This document shows positions 33,913 to 43,404 of a DNA stretch of 47,342 bases, in pieces. The position numbers were made by a program, and so were the translations under genes. Below the pieces are notes generated by a model. It worked only from the letters and a program-made list of their open reading frames with translations. It did not search any database and was not told the DNA's origin. The number at the start of each line of letters is the position of its first letter. Within the stretch, counting starts at the first letter, position 1. This stretch comes from Bacteroidota bacterium. GTDB taxonomy: Bacteria > Bacteroidota > Ignavibacteria > Palsa-1295. The stretch is from the NCBI GenBank assembly GCA_021324685.1, contig JAJPIQ010000008.1:1-47342 (forward strand), written 5' to 3'.

Positions 33913-34593
33913 TTAATTCATCGAAAGCTCGCCCTTATCCAGGTGCCGGGTCTTGTGTGCTTTTTCGGCCGCGGCAGGATCGTGCGTGACCATCACGATC
34001 GTCTTTTTGAATTCCTGATTGAGTTGTTCGAGCAATGCAAGCACATCCTCGGCCGATTTGCGATCGAGGTCTCCGGTCGGTTCGTCTGCGACGATGATGG
34101 TTGGGTCCGTCACGATGGCACGGGCAATCGCAACGCGTTGCTCCTGACCGCCCGATAGCTGTTTCGGATAATGATGAATGCGATCGGAAAGTCCAACGAC
34201 CCCGAGGGCCGTTTCCACGTGTTTTTTCCGGTCCGCTTTGGAAAGGTCCGTCAGCAGAAGTGGAAGTTCCACATTCTCATAGGCCGTCAGCACTGGAATG
34301 AGATTATAGAATTGAAAAACAAATCCCACATGCCGCGATCGCCATTTGGCGAGGGCCGACTCCGATAACGTTGAAATATCGGTCCCGGCGATGTTGATCG
34401 AGCCACTTGAAGGACGGTCAATGCCTGCAATGAGATTCAGGAGCGTGGTTTTACCAGAACCGGAAGGTCCCATCAGTGCAAGGAACTCTCCTTCCGGCAC
34501 ACCCAGCGACAGGTTTTGCAGGACCGGGATATCCATAGTGTCCCGTTTATAGATTTTGCTGACGTTCTTTACTTCGACAATGGAATCAGGCAT
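33913..34593 (-). CDS. ABC transporter ATP-binding protein, LolD/MacB type
   Basis: This is a 226-residue ATPase driving the adjacent permeases. It contains Walker [10 protein letters not shown] (residues 42-50), a Q-loop (FQFYNLIP), the signature [14 protein letters not shown], Walker B with [13 protein letters not shown], and the switch-histidine region VMVTHDP. The [12 protein letters not shown] segment after Walker B is typical of the LolD/MacB subfamily. The gene sits between adaptor and permease genes in one direction. Confidence 0.95.
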   Translation of the reverse strand: MPDSIVEVKNVSKIYKRDTMDIPVLQNLSLGVPEGEFLALMGPSGSGKTTLLNLIAGIDRPSSGSINIAGTDISTLSESALAKWRSRHVGFVFQFYNLIPVLTAYENVELPLLLTDLSKADRKKHVETALGVVGLSDRIHHYPKQLSGGQEQRVAIARAIVTDPTIIVADEPTGDLDRKSAEDVLALLEQLNQEFKKTIVMVTHDPAAAEKAHKTRHLDKGELSMN

Positions 34594-34675
34594 GGGCGAA
34601 TTATTTTTAGGGTACGAAAATACGAAAATTTAGGACAAGAGACGAATATAAAACCATTAAATTGTGCAGCGTCAT

Positions 34676-35911
34676 CTACTCTGCCGGCTTCACCTTCGTC
34701 CCATTTTTCAGTTTGTCCGTGGGACTGAGGACGACTTTATCCCCATCCTTGAGTCCCGACTTCACTTCAATACCATTGCCGACCGTTTCTCCAAGCATCA
34801 CGGGCGTTTCGACGACATGATCGCCCGAAACAACGAAGACTCTCTTTTTACCGTCTTTTGAAACGATTGCAGAAGCTGGAACCGTAAGCTTCGGCCCCGA
34901 CGAATCAACGATCGAAGAATCCTTCAGGAATGAAACTTTAAGGCTCATTTCCGGCAGCACGCGTGCATCCTTATCGAGGAAATCGACTTTAGTTAAAACC
35001 GTGGCCTTGGATCGGTCCGCCGTCGGAACGATCATATGGACGATTCCGCGATATTGCTTTTCGGGAACCGCATCGAGCGAGATCTGGCAGGGCTGACCCA
35101 CATGCACCATTTCCAGATTCGATTCGGATACATCGACCTCGGCATCGAGTGAGGTCATGTCGGCCAATGAAACAATGTCCGCTTTCGATCCTGCTGCCGC
35201 GCCAAACGGAGTGATAATGTCCCCGACATCTGCATCCTTCGTGAGCACCGTTCCATCGAACGGTGCGCGGATATTCGTGAATTCGACCTGCACCTGAGCG
35301 GCTTGCACTCCTTTTTCCGCAAGTTGAACGTTCGCTTCCTGGGTATGGACCTGCGCGACGGCCTGCTTGTACACGGCTTCTGCATTTACGAGATCGGCAG
35401 AAGATGCAAGCTGTTTAGAGTATAGAACTTTTTCACGACGGTACGTCGAATCGGCATTGACAAGAGCAGCTTTTCCGTTTTCGAGCGTCGCCTGAGCAGC
35501 GGCAAGCGAAGCCTGGGCCTCGGCCAGCGCGGCCTGAACATCGACATCTTCGATCTTACCGATAATCTCGTTCTTTTTCAGGACGGAACCCTCTTCCACT
35601 CCCAGCCATACGAGCCGTCCCGTTCCTTTGGATCCGACGGCGGCCTTGCGGCTTGCGACGACGTATCCACTTGCGGTCAAAACCGAATTCGCCTGAGAAG
35701 GCAGCGTCATCGAGACGGTCCCGACCTGCACTTCTTCGGGGGAAGATAAAAAGCTGTTTACAAAAAATCCCAAAATTACGAGAATCGCGATCGCGGCAAC
35801 AGTCCATAAGACCGGCTTCATCGATCGGCGGGAATGCCCATTCGACGTCGATGGGGCATCTCGATGAATCCGAAGGCTGTTAAGATCGATTTTGGGCGAG
35901 TCGAGCGACAT
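34676..35911 (-). CDS. Periplasmic adaptor (membrane fusion) protein of an ABC efflux system
   Basis: This is a 411-residue adaptor. It has a 30-residue cytoplasmic N-terminus, one membrane anchor (about residues 33-52, WTVAAIAILVILGFFVNSFL), and a biotinyl-lipoyl half-motif (GRLVWLGVEEGSVLKKNEIIGKIE). A long alpha-hairpin rich in Ala/Gln/Glu (about 115-195) is followed by the second lipoyl half (VEFTNIRAPFDGTVLTKDADVGD) and beta-barrel and membrane-proximal domains. This is the MacA/HlyD order. It leads the operon with the ATPase and two permeases. No TolC-like outer membrane channel is nearby, so one encoded elsewhere is presumably used. Confidence 0.93.
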   Translation of the reverse strand: MSLDSPKIDLNSLRIHRDAPSTSNGHSRRSMKPVLWTVAAIAILVILGFFVNSFLSSPEEVQVGTVSMTLPSQANSVLTASGYVVASRKAAVGSKGTGRLVWLGVEEGSVLKKNEIIGKIEDVDVQAALAEAQASLAAAQATLENGKAALVNADSTYRREKVLYSKQLASSADLVNAEAVYKQAVAQVHTQEANVQLAEKGVQAAQVQVEFTNIRAPFDGTVLTKDADVGDIITPFGAAAGSKADIVSLADMTSLDAEVDVSESNLEMVHVGQPCQISLDAVPEKQYRGIVHMIVPTADRSKATVLTKVDFLDKDARVLPEMSLKVSFLKDSSIVDSSGPKLTVPASAIVSKDGKKRVFVVSGDHVVETPVMLGETVGNGIEVKSGLKDGDKVVLSPTDKLKNGTKVKPAE

Positions 35912-36000
35912 GAAAAAAAGGTTTTATCCGGTTTCGGTAAACAAACTTATTCTAAAAAACTCCCTGTGAGAATATGCAGACGTATAAAAATCGATTTTAT

Positions 36001-36033
36001 TTGAAGTTCAAAAACGTTTATGAGTTATCTTTG
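36001..36033 (+). promoter_or_regulatory. Bacteroidota-type promoter for the large membrane protein
   Basis: TTG (36001-36003) and TATCTTTG (36026-36033, matching TAnnTTTG) are 22 bp apart, near the spacing seen in Bacteroidota promoters. The start codon lies 23 bp downstream, leaving a short leader. Confidence 0.45.
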
Positions 36034-36056
36034 AAAGAGAACGTTCACCATTCGCT

Positions 36057-38129
36057 ATGTTCTTAAACCGCATTTCGGCTACTCTTACGCTGGCGCTCGG
36101 CATAGCCGGGCTATTCCTTGGCGAATGCCTTCTGTTTCATTTCCCTTTGGGAGTTGGCGCAGATGCTCTTTGGCTCATGGGGCTCACGCTCCTTCCCGGC
36201 ATTATCGTAGTCCTTCTTTTTCGACACGGTTTCGGACTCGAGTTAAAGGTACCGGAAATTCTATCTCTCGGCGGCGCTATTGGATTCGGGTTACCGCCGT
36301 TTATCCTCGGCATTTTACACGACGTCGGAATTACAAATGGACTTACAATTTACTATTTTTTTCGTATTGCGATCGCCTTAATTCTGTTCTTGCTCATCGT
36401 CCTTCCAAAACTGCACTTCGGACTTGAAGGGAAGGTCCGCACAATAAATTATTTCCTGCTTTTTGCGATTGGAGCCCTTTTCCTGTTCGCGGCAAGTAAT
36501 CTTCAGGGATTTCAATTCCAGGCGGACGGGAGCATTCTCACCCGAGGGCTTTTCGGAACCGATCTTCCTTTTCTCGCCGGTGAAATTCATGGCCTGAGAA
36601 ATTTCGGGACGTTACAGGACCTTCACCAGATGGCCGAGCCCTGGCACTATCATGACTGGACCTATCAGCTCCTCGCGTTATTTCCCAGCAGTCGAACGCT
36701 CCCGGACCTTGCGCTGGCCGCTCCGCTCGTCGGTTATACGCTGCTTTCGTTTTCTCTGTTTACGCTCGTTCTGACCCTTACGAAGCGATCCTATGTTGCC
36801 ATTATTTCGGTTCCCATGTGGTTCTTAGCCGGCGGTCTGGGAAATGGCGAACTTTTGAGTTATGCGCTGAGTCCCTCCTTCGTGTTTGGCAGCATGATCC
36901 TTCTGAACGTACTGCTGACATTAGACCTTCGCACCAAAGAAATCGATCCCAGGCGCCAATGGGTATACATTGGAATCCTGCTCTGCCTGCTTCTGGAACT
37001 CTCTCAGACAAAACTCTCGAGTGCGGTCGTTGGCATCGGCGCGCTCGGACTTATCGCGGTGCTCCTGGTAAAGAAAGAGAGAATGCTCTCGTTACAATTG
37101 CTGATGATAACGATCGTCGTCCTCCTCCTTATTTTTTTTCAGAACGGTGCAAATCCTCTTATGCCAGGGAATGACTTTCTCATCGGAGCACCGCTGCTGG
37201 GATATGCGAATCATCTTGCCGCCGTATTGCACCTGCCGGTATCGACGCTGAACCCTGTTTCACATGGGCTCGCGTTGCGTTGGCAAACGTTGCTGATAAT
37301 CCCCTTCTTTGTATTCCATCTCGTGCGGTTTGTCACGCAGGACCCGAAACTGCTCTGTGCGGCAATCGTCCTGGGGCTCTTCCGGAAAGAACTATGGAAT
37401 GGTTATGGGATCGTCACACGCATGCTGGTTCTCTCTCTTCCGATTGGATTTTTACTTCCCGTTCTCTATTCGCCGGCGTGGTACCCACTCGCGCTCTCGT
37501 TTTATGCCCCGCTCGTAAGCACGCAATCGGCGTTGCTCCTTTCGGCACTGGCCTTCGGCATGCTTGCTTCACATCCTGAGGGACGCCGGACAAAAGCGAT
37601 CATGGGCCTCGTCGCGGCCATCTATCTTGCCGCGGTTGCATTTGGATTTCGTTCCATTATGGACGAGAACAGTTCCAAACCTCGCGTCATATCCTCTTCG
37701 CTCGTTCATACAATGGAATTCCTGCAGCGGCATACGAATGAGCACGACCGGATTGCAACCCACCGCTGGGATCTCGACTCTGCGGGCGATGAATCGTTCT
37801 ACTGGTATTCCGCACTTTCTGGACGCACGATCGTCTCGGAAGGAGCGAAATATGGCTCCTTGCTCGCCGCCGTTGCCGATACGAATGCAGAAAAAGGTCT
37901 TCATCCCGTCGAAGCTGCGAAACGAGTGCTGGCGGTCCGAAGGATATTACTCGATACGGTCTACGAAAGTCACTATGTGGGTTCCGTCCTCCGTGCCCTC
38001 CATAGCCTAAACGCTTCGTATGTGCTCGAGACGGCCGATCAGCGACTTTCCGTCGATCCCACTTCGCTGGGAAGATTGACCTATTCCGAGCCCGGAATTT
38101 GGGTCTGGAGCGTTGCTCCCGGGCCTTGA
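36057..38129 (+). CDS. Large polytopic membrane protein, possibly GT-C glycosyltransferase-like
   Basis: This is a 690-residue protein with about 13 predicted membrane segments in its first 520 residues and a soluble C-terminal part of about 160 residues. A periplasmic loop after the fourth to fifth helix (LTRGLFGTDLPFLAGEIHGLRNFG and AEPWHYHDWTYQLLA) contains Asp, Glu and His residues in the place where GT-C lipid-linked sugar transferases keep their catalytic acids. The C-terminal part begins with HTNEHDRIATHRWDLDS, as in other large membrane glycosyltransferase-like proteins. The family is not certain and no motif proves activity. It is divergent from the ABC operon. Confidence 0.75.
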   Translation: MFLNRISATLTLALGIAGLFLGECLLFHFPLGVGADALWLMGLTLLPGIIVVLLFRHGFGLELKVPEILSLGGAIGFGLPPFILGILHDVGITNGLTIYYFFRIAIALILFLLIVLPKLHFGLEGKVRTINYFLLFAIGALFLFAASNLQGFQFQADGSILTRGLFGTDLPFLAGEIHGLRNFGTLQDLHQMAEPWHYHDWTYQLLALFPSSRTLPDLALAAPLVGYTLLSFSLFTLVLTLTKRSYVAIISVPMWFLAGGLGNGELLSYALSPSFVFGSMILLNVLLTLDLRTKEIDPRRQWVYIGILLCLLLELSQTKLSSAVVGIGALGLIAVLLVKKERMLSLQLLMITIVVLLLIFFQNGANPLMPGNDFLIGAPLLGYANHLAAVLHLPVSTLNPVSHGLALRWQTLLIIPFFVFHLVRFVTQDPKLLCAAIVLGLFRKELWNGYGIVTRMLVLSLPIGFLLPVLYSPAWYPLALSFYAPLVSTQSALLLSALAFGMLASHPEGRRTKAIMGLVAAIYLAAVAFGFRSIMDENSSKPRVISSSLVHTMEFLQRHTNEHDRIATHRWDLDSAGDESFYWYSALSGRTIVSEGAKYGSLLAAVADTNAEKGLHPVEAAKRVLAVRRILLDTVYESHYVGSVLRALHSLNASYVLETADQRLSVDPTSLGRLTYSEPGIWVWSVAPGP

Positions 38130-38216
38130 ACTTCTTGCGAGAAGCGGCTGTTAGCGCGCTACTCTGTTCGAAAAAGTCCGGTCCGGATGCTTCGTAAGAG
38201 ATTTTAAGGACAATGA

Positions 38217-38651
38217 ATGGATAACGAAACCGCTACGCTTTCAGTCGAAACTTCTGCGCCAGAGCGCGCCACCTCCGCCCTCACCAAACTCTATGTCGGC
38301 AGCCTCCCCTATACCTGGACTGCTGAAAATCTTGAAGAGACGTTCCGGCCCTACGGCCGTGTGACCAGTGCCGCCGTCGTCGCCGATCAACTGACGCGCC
38401 GCTCGAAGGGCTTTGGTTTCGTCGAATTTGAATCCGATTCGGATGCGAAAAAAGCGATGTCGGAGCTCGACGGCCGCGAGTTCGAAGGCCGCAATCTTTC
38501 CGTCAAAGAAGCTCGGGCGCATGTGGAAAAAGCGATCGACCGTGGTAACGGCCCCCGCTTTGGCCGCGAACATGTTCAGCTTTCGTACGATAATTCGGAA
38601 TCCACGGATACCTCCGGTCGGTCATACGGAAACCGCCGCGGCTGGTGGTGA
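38217..38651 (+). CDS. RRM-domain RNA-binding protein
   Basis: This is a 144-residue protein with one RNA recognition motif. RNP2 is LYVGSL (residues 25-30) and RNP1 is SKGFGFVEF (about 63-71), with the aromatic residues needed to stack RNA bases. The C-terminal tail is Arg/Gly/Ser-rich and ends GRSYGNRRGWW, like the glycine-rich tails of bacterial and plant RRM proteins. Such small proteins are common in Bacteroidota and cyanobacteria, where they act in RNA stability or cold response; the target here is unknown. It ends at a strong bidirectional terminator. Confidence 0.93.
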   Translation: MDNETATLSVETSAPERATSALTKLYVGSLPYTWTAENLEETFRPYGRVTSAAVVADQLTRRSKGFGFVEFESDSDAKKAMSELDGREFEGRNLSVKEARAHVEKAIDRGNGPRFGREHVQLSYDNSESTDTSGRSYGNRRGWW

Positions 38652-38675
38652 GAATTTAAATTAAAAAAGAAAATG

Positions 38676-38708
38676 AAAAAACGCCTCGAATATGCGAGGC
38701 GTTTTTTT
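38676..38708. terminator. Bidirectional rho-independent terminator
   Basis: A perfect 7-bp stem, CGCCTCG / CGAGGCG, with loop AATATG is flanked by six A's on the left and seven T's on the right. It works for the RRM gene on the plus strand and for the ferredoxin gene on the minus strand, whose stop lies at the edge of the hairpin. Confidence 0.9.
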
Positions 38709-39030
38709 ATTGGTATTTCGGATCTTTTATTCTCAAACGTTCGACGGGTTTGCCACCCAGGATGTGCGAGTCGATAATTTCCGGAACATCTTCAGGCTGA
38801 ACGCCTCCATACCATACGCCTTCCGGGTATACGACAACCGAAGGGCCGTATTCACAAGCATCTAAGCACCCCGATTGATTGGCGCGGACCGTGCCCCGCA
38901 GACCTCGTTGCTTTATTTCCTGCTTCATGGCCTGTCGGATTTCTGCCGATCCTTTGCGCGCACAGCACCCTTTCGGGTCGTCTTCTCCTCGAACGTTCTC
39001 GCAGACGAAAATATGATGTTTGAACCGCAT
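38707..39030 (-). CDS. Thioredoxin-like [2Fe-2S] ferredoxin
   Basis: This is a 107-residue protein of the thioredoxin-like 2Fe-2S ferredoxin family (NuoE C-terminal/Aquifex Fd type). The start HHIFVCENVR and the later SGCLDACEYGPSVVVYPEGVWYGGV are diagnostic. The cluster cysteines are C10, C23, C55 and C59, with an extra C22. It is a soluble electron carrier, often found near cobalamin or sulfur metabolism genes; here it follows an orphan response regulator after a hairpin, with no such partner. It ends inside the bidirectional terminator. Confidence 0.9.
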   Translation of the reverse strand: MRFKHHIFVCENVRGEDDPKGCCARKGSAEIRQAMKQEIKQRGLRGTVRANQSGCLDACEYGPSVVVYPEGVWYGGVQPEDVPEIIDSHILGGKPVERLRIKDPKYQ

Positions 39031-39043
39031 TGTAATGCCGAAA

Positions 39044-39070
39044 GCGGGAATTCACCGGTTGAATTCCCGC
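39044..39070 (-). terminator. Hairpin between response regulator and ferredoxin genes
   Basis: GCGGGAATTCA and TGAATTCCCGC form a perfect 11-bp stem with a 5-nt loop. It lies 34 bp after the response regulator stop and 14 bp before the ferredoxin start, with only a short T-run, so it could be a terminator or an attenuator. Confidence 0.5.
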
Positions 39071-39103
39071 ATCATAAAAATGAAAGCTTTGGTATTTCTA
39101 AAA

Positions 39104-39796
39104 CTAGGTCCGAACGCCGTAACCCACGCCCCGCTCGGAGGTAATAAGGCGGTCCTTCTCTTCGCGGCCGGCATCGATCTTTTCTCGCAGACGCTTAATG
39201 TAGACGTCGATCACGTTCGACCCCATTGTAAATGAGTATCCCCATACGTGCTGTGTAATGACCGATCGCGAAAGGATCATGCCTTTATTGCGCATGAGGT
39301 ATTCGAGCAATTCATATTCCTTGACGGTGAGCGGAATATGCTGCTCCTCCTCCGAACCTTGCTTTTTTCGGCGCGCGGTGTGCGTAACCGTGTCGAGCAC
39401 GAGGTCGCGGGCAATAAGCTGTGTTTTCTTTTCGATGTCGGAGCGCCGCAAGAGCGAACGGACCCGAGCGGAAAGTTCTTCGAAAAGGAATGGCTTTGTT
39501 AAATAATCGTCTGCGCCGGCATCGAGGCCCTCGACCTTTTCGCCAATCTCTGTCTTGGCCGTCAGGCAGAGGATCGGGACATTTCGTTTGGCTGCACGAA
39601 CCTCCTTTATGACTTCGATACCCGATTTTTTGGGCATCATAATGTCCGTAATGATCAGGTCGTACGATTCGGAAAGCGCTCGTTGTAGTCCTTCTTCGCC
39701 GTCGAGAGCGACGTCTACATCGTATTTTTCTTCCCGGAGTCCCTGCTCGAGAAAACGAGCCACCTTTTTTTCGTCCTCGATGACGAGTATGCGCAT
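39104..39796 (-). CDS. OmpR/PhoB-family response regulator (orphan)
   Basis: This is a 230-residue two-domain regulator. The receiver domain has the acidic pair in VIEDEKK, the phosphoacceptor Asp51 in LIITDIMMP, the Thr/Ser switch in CLTAKTE, and the lysine in DDYLTKPF. The C-terminal winged helix (about residues 130-228) includes VKEYELLEYLMRNKG, VITQHVWGYSF, VDVYIKRLREKID and RGVGYGVRT. No sensor kinase is adjacent, which is unusual for this family. It is followed by a hairpin and the ferredoxin gene. The 275 bp upstream are AT-rich, with a TATTTTTG (minus strand, 40019-40012) that could be a promoter element. Confidence 0.94.
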   Translation of the reverse strand: MRILVIEDEKKVARFLEQGLREEKYDVDVALDGEEGLQRALSESYDLIITDIMMPKKSGIEVIKEVRAAKRNVPILCLTAKTEIGEKVEGLDAGADDYLTKPFLFEELSARVRSLLRRSDIEKKTQLIARDLVLDTVTHTARRKKQGSEEEQHIPLTVKEYELLEYLMRNKGMILSRSVITQHVWGYSFTMGSNVIDVYIKRLREKIDAGREEKDRLITSERGVGYGVRT

Positions 39797-40071
39797 AAGA
39801 GTAAAAGAATTAGTCTAAGCGACGGGACGCTCGTGAGAAATAGAGAGAAAAGCTTCTCGCATTCGACCGCCGCTTATGGTTCTCAATGAAATATGCAAAA
39901 AGTATGCTCTTTTTTAATTAAGCATAATTTTTCAATTGTCTGCGGCGCACGCTTCTACGCAAACAATAGAGTGGCCGGCTTTTCGCTTCTTAAAAATCCC
40001 TGCCACTGACACAAAAATAAGCATTTTTTTATAGAAGCACACCTAAAAGCGCATATTTTCAATTTTGCCGG

Positions 40072-40959
40072 TTAATCCTTCGGCTTAATAAATATTGTGA
40101 CCGTATCGCGAGCCGCGCTGCCAAAAACGCCGATTCCACCGTTAATATGGTTGAGTGTCGGTTGATAATCGGTGCCCCCGCGGCCAATGACCTGCCGCTG
40201 ATAATCGGCCCAGTTCGTATCGATCGCATAAAAGGTGATGAGGTTCGGCCCATACCAGAGGAAAAGCCGAGGTGTGATCGCGATCTCGGGTCCCGTCGCA
40301 ATATTCGAGTAGCGGATGGTGAGATTCGAATCGATGTCCGGAATTTCAGTTGCCATGTGGCCCCGGGTCGAAGGCGAAAGTGAATCGGCTAAGGCCGTAT
40401 CCAACGCCTGGACGCTTAAAAGATATTCGCGGTTTGGATTGTCGACCGGTCCCGCCGTCACGGGGAAAACCAGGGAGGCAAGATTGTTCGTGTCAACAAT
40501 AAAGGTCTGCCCGCGCAGGGAATCGACGATCGCACTGTAATGGATCGGCATGGGAACTGTCGTTGTAGCCGTTACTGTGTGAATGCCACTGGTTTGCCGG
40601 TCCGGAGCTGTGATCGAAAGGGTGTACGTCTTGCCGCCTTGAACGACGAGGTCGCTGATTGGAAGATCATAGCGGCCTTTCAGTCCCGTCGGCAAAAGTG
40701 TGTGTGCGACGCCATCGGCTGTGATCGTGATCGTCGCGCTATCGACGGCGTAATCGAGATCGTCATAATAATCGCCGAAAGGCGTCGTACGGTGAAGGAC
40801 GATCGAGTCGATCGGTTCGCCGGCATAAATAAATCCATCGACCACGAGCTGCTCGGTGTAATTGCTTTGAATGGGAGTGTCGCAGCCGCACATACAACAC
40901 ACCATTACCGTCATTGCGAACAGCGATAGCCAACGCGACAGGGATCGATGGGTCGACAA
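40072..40959 (-). CDS. DUF4249-type outer-surface lipoprotein, partner of the TonB receptor
   Basis: A TTG at 40959, preceded by GAGGGAG, gives a short lipoprotein signal: hydrophobic WLSLFAMTVMVCCMCGC with the lipobox Cys in MCGC. The frame is also open to an ATG at 41070 that overlaps the receptor's stop (ATGA); that would add a 37-residue hydrophilic leader, which is less likely. The mature part is beta-rich: QLVVDGFIYAGEPIDSIVLHRT, then SATITITADG, then KTYTLSITAPDRQ. It matches the pattern of DUF4249 proteins regularly encoded next to TonB-dependent receptors in Bacteroidota. It probably caps or assists the receptor at the cell surface; its ligand is unknown. Confidence 0.8.
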   Translation of the reverse strand: MSTHRSLSRWLSLFAMTVMVCCMCGCDTPIQSNYTEQLVVDGFIYAGEPIDSIVLHRTTPFGDYYDDLDYAVDSATITITADGVAHTLLPTGLKGRYDLPISDLVVQGGKTYTLSITAPDRQTSGIHTVTATTTVPMPIHYSAIVDSLRGQTFIVDTNNLASLVFPVTAGPVDNPNREYLLSVQALDTALADSLSPSTRGHMATEIPDIDSNLTIRYSNIATGPEIAITPRLFLWYGPNLITFYAIDTNWADYQRQVIGRGGTDYQPTLNHINGGIGVFGSAARDTVTIFIKPKD

Positions 40960-41066
40960 GGCAACTCCCTCGTTAATGGGAACGGATTGTTTTGCCGGAT
41001 CGAACGTTCTTCGTTCGTTCGATTCGGCTCCCAACGACGTGTTATACAGTTTCACTTTCATTGAAA

Positions 41067-43376
41067 TCAAAAGCTCACCGAGACGCCGAACGTCGGCAAT
41101 ATGGGCAGGAGCCGTATGAACGTGATCGTCGCCGGGTTTGTCGATTGATCGACCTGCGAAATCCAGACGTTCCGGTAATTATAGGCATTGAACACATCGA
41201 AATTAAATTCCGCATTGCGCTGGTCCGAATAGAAGGAGAAGCTATAGGTCGCAGAAAGATCGAGCCGGTTATAGGGCGGCAACCGGAGCGCATTCTTATC
41301 GCCTTCGATCGGGATCGTCCGCGTCGGATCTTCGAAATCGGGTTCCAAAGCGGTGATCTGGGTATAGGCCTGACCCGTTTCATACGTAAATGCGGCGCCG
41401 AGCGTCCATCGGTCGTTCACATGATACATCGCGACGAGGTCGAAGTCATTCCGTCGGTCGTAGGTCGGTGGGAACGGTGTTCCATTATTGATGTCTGGGA
41501 ATGTTCTCCAGGTCCACGCGAGCGTGTAACCGAGCCATCCGGTGAGACGGCCCACTTGCTTCTGCAGGAAGAATTCGATCCCATACGCCGTGCCATTCCC
41601 AACGAAGAAGATGTCGTTTAACGTATTGCCGGTCATCACATTCGGCCGCATTTCGACGAGGTTGCGCATATCTTTATAATAGGTTTCGACGTCGATCGTA
41701 TAATCGGCAAACGGTGCCGTCGAAACGCCGAGTACATACTGATAGCACCGTTCGGGCGCCTGGGACGTGTCGGTCGGAAGCCAGACGTCGAAGATCGGAA
41801 TAAGGTCGTTCGTCGCAAGTTTAAGATATTGATGGTATATTCCGACGCTCGCTTTGAGTGTGATCAGCGGAGAAAAAATATACCGCGCGCTGAAACGCGG
41901 ATCGACACCGATTTGCGGATTGGAACTTATTTTATCGACTCGCAGGCCGCCGGTGATCGCGAGTGGATTTTCTTCCGCTCCCGAGATCGCGGGCTTCCAT
42001 TCGTCCTGAACATAGGCGGCTCCATAGAACGGCGTCGCGCCAAAATCAGCATTCGGCGGATTATTACCGCTCTGCACGAGCAGGGATGTACGATATCCGG
42101 TCGCCTGAAGTCCCGTCTTTATCTCATTCGCGGTATTCGGATAATAATCGACGCTCGCACGTGCCGTATAATCGGAAATGCCGTTATGATAGGTCACCGG
42201 GACTGCCGTGGAGCCGATCGTAAAAACAGAGGAAAAATTGCTCGCAGATAGAGTAAGTTTCGAAAATAATTCGCTCCCGAAGACGTGGGTCCACTCGCCC
42301 GAAACAGATTTGTTGCCCCACGAGAGTGCGATGTCCGGCTGGCCGGTCGAATCGCGATGGGCCGTCGCCGTGGAAGAGAAGGTCAGATTATCAGAGCCTT
42401 CGTAGGCTGCGAAAACGACCTTATCGTTCGGTGACGGATTTTGCGTGAGCTTCGCGTTCGCGTCGTAAAAGTAATAGTCCGGAAGGCTGAGGCGCTGGGT
42501 AAGTCCGAGGGTATTCATCACCAGATCGATGTAACTTCTCCGCCCCGCGAGCACAAGGGCTCCGGTCCCCACCGGAGTTTCGAGCATACCGCTGCTCGAA
42601 ATAAGGCCGAGGTCGACTTTGCCTTTTGTGGTATTTCGATCGCCTTCGATATCCGTCACATTGAGCACCGCCGAAAGCCGGCCCCCATATTCGGCTGGGA
42701 ACCCTCCTTTAATCAGCTCCACGTCCTTGATCGCATCCGGATTGAAGGTCGAGAAAAATCCGAAGAAGTGCGAGGGATTATAGAGCACGCTGCCATCTAA
42801 AAGGATCAGGTTTTCGTCCGGCGAACCGCCGCGAATATAGAGACCGCTCGAAATTTCGCTCGACGTTTGAACGCCGGGAAGGAATTGCAGGATACGAAAG
42901 AGGTCCGCCTGCCCCATTTTCGGAAGTTCCTGGACTTGCTGCGGGGAGATCGTCACTCGCGATACTTGGGGCTCCTGGCGTTCGCGTTCTTCCGAGCTTT
43001 CGACGGTTACTTCCTGACTGCTCAGGCTCGTCGTGGCAAGCGAAAAGTTTTGGGTCCGCTCTTCTCCCGGACGAAGCGTCATCGTTTGGAATAACGTCCG
43101 ATAGCCCAGCGAGGAGACTTCAATCGTGATGGTACCGCCGCCCGGGATATGGAGCGAAAAAAAACCGCTCTTGTTCGTTATCGACCCCAAATGGAGCGCG
43201 CGCACTCGCACGGTCGCACCAATGATCGTCTCTCCGGAAGCGGAATCCCGTACGAAGCCGGAGACCACAGCCGAGGCAGAATCCGGAACGTAGAAGTTCG
43301 ATCGACTGGAGGCGTTCGCACTGGCCGCAAAACACAAAATGACGATGACCCCGAATGCTCGAATCCAGCGAGGCAT
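41067..43376 (-). CDS. TonB-dependent receptor with N-terminal carboxypeptidase-regulatory-like domain
   Basis: This is a 769-residue outer-membrane receptor. A signal peptide (MPRWIRAFGVIVILCFAASANA) is followed by a carboxypeptidase-regulatory-like domain (VSGFVRDSASGETIIGATVRV) at about 38-115. The plug follows (LPKMGQADLFRILQFLPGVQ, then GLYIRGGSPDENLILLDG and LIKGGFPAEYGGRLS), then a beta-barrel rich in Tyr/Trp strands ending in Phe. It imports a large nutrient using TonB energy. It is followed by the DUF4249-type lipoprotein, a common pair. The substrate cannot be read from sequence. The inositol-phosphatase gene lies 28 bp upstream in the same direction. Confidence 0.95.
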   Translation of the reverse strand: MPRWIRAFGVIVILCFAASANASSRSNFYVPDSASAVVSGFVRDSASGETIIGATVRVRALHLGSITNKSGFFSLHIPGGGTITIEVSSLGYRTLFQTMTLRPGEERTQNFSLATTSLSSQEVTVESSEERERQEPQVSRVTISPQQVQELPKMGQADLFRILQFLPGVQTSSEISSGLYIRGGSPDENLILLDGSVLYNPSHFFGFFSTFNPDAIKDVELIKGGFPAEYGGRLSAVLNVTDIEGDRNTTKGKVDLGLISSSGMLETPVGTGALVLAGRRSYIDLVMNTLGLTQRLSLPDYYFYDANAKLTQNPSPNDKVVFAAYEGSDNLTFSSTATAHRDSTGQPDIALSWGNKSVSGEWTHVFGSELFSKLTLSASNFSSVFTIGSTAVPVTYHNGISDYTARASVDYYPNTANEIKTGLQATGYRTSLLVQSGNNPPNADFGATPFYGAAYVQDEWKPAISGAEENPLAITGGLRVDKISSNPQIGVDPRFSARYIFSPLITLKASVGIYHQYLKLATNDLIPIFDVWLPTDTSQAPERCYQYVLGVSTAPFADYTIDVETYYKDMRNLVEMRPNVMTGNTLNDIFFVGNGTAYGIEFFLQKQVGRLTGWLGYTLAWTWRTFPDINNGTPFPPTYDRRNDFDLVAMYHVNDRWTLGAAFTYETGQAYTQITALEPDFEDPTRTIPIEGDKNALRLPPYNRLDLSATYSFSFYSDQRNAEFNFDVFNAYNYRNVWISQVDQSTNPATITFIRLLPILPTFGVSVSF

Positions 43377-43404
43377 AATTTGACTGATGTGAGAGGAAAT
43401 TCCG

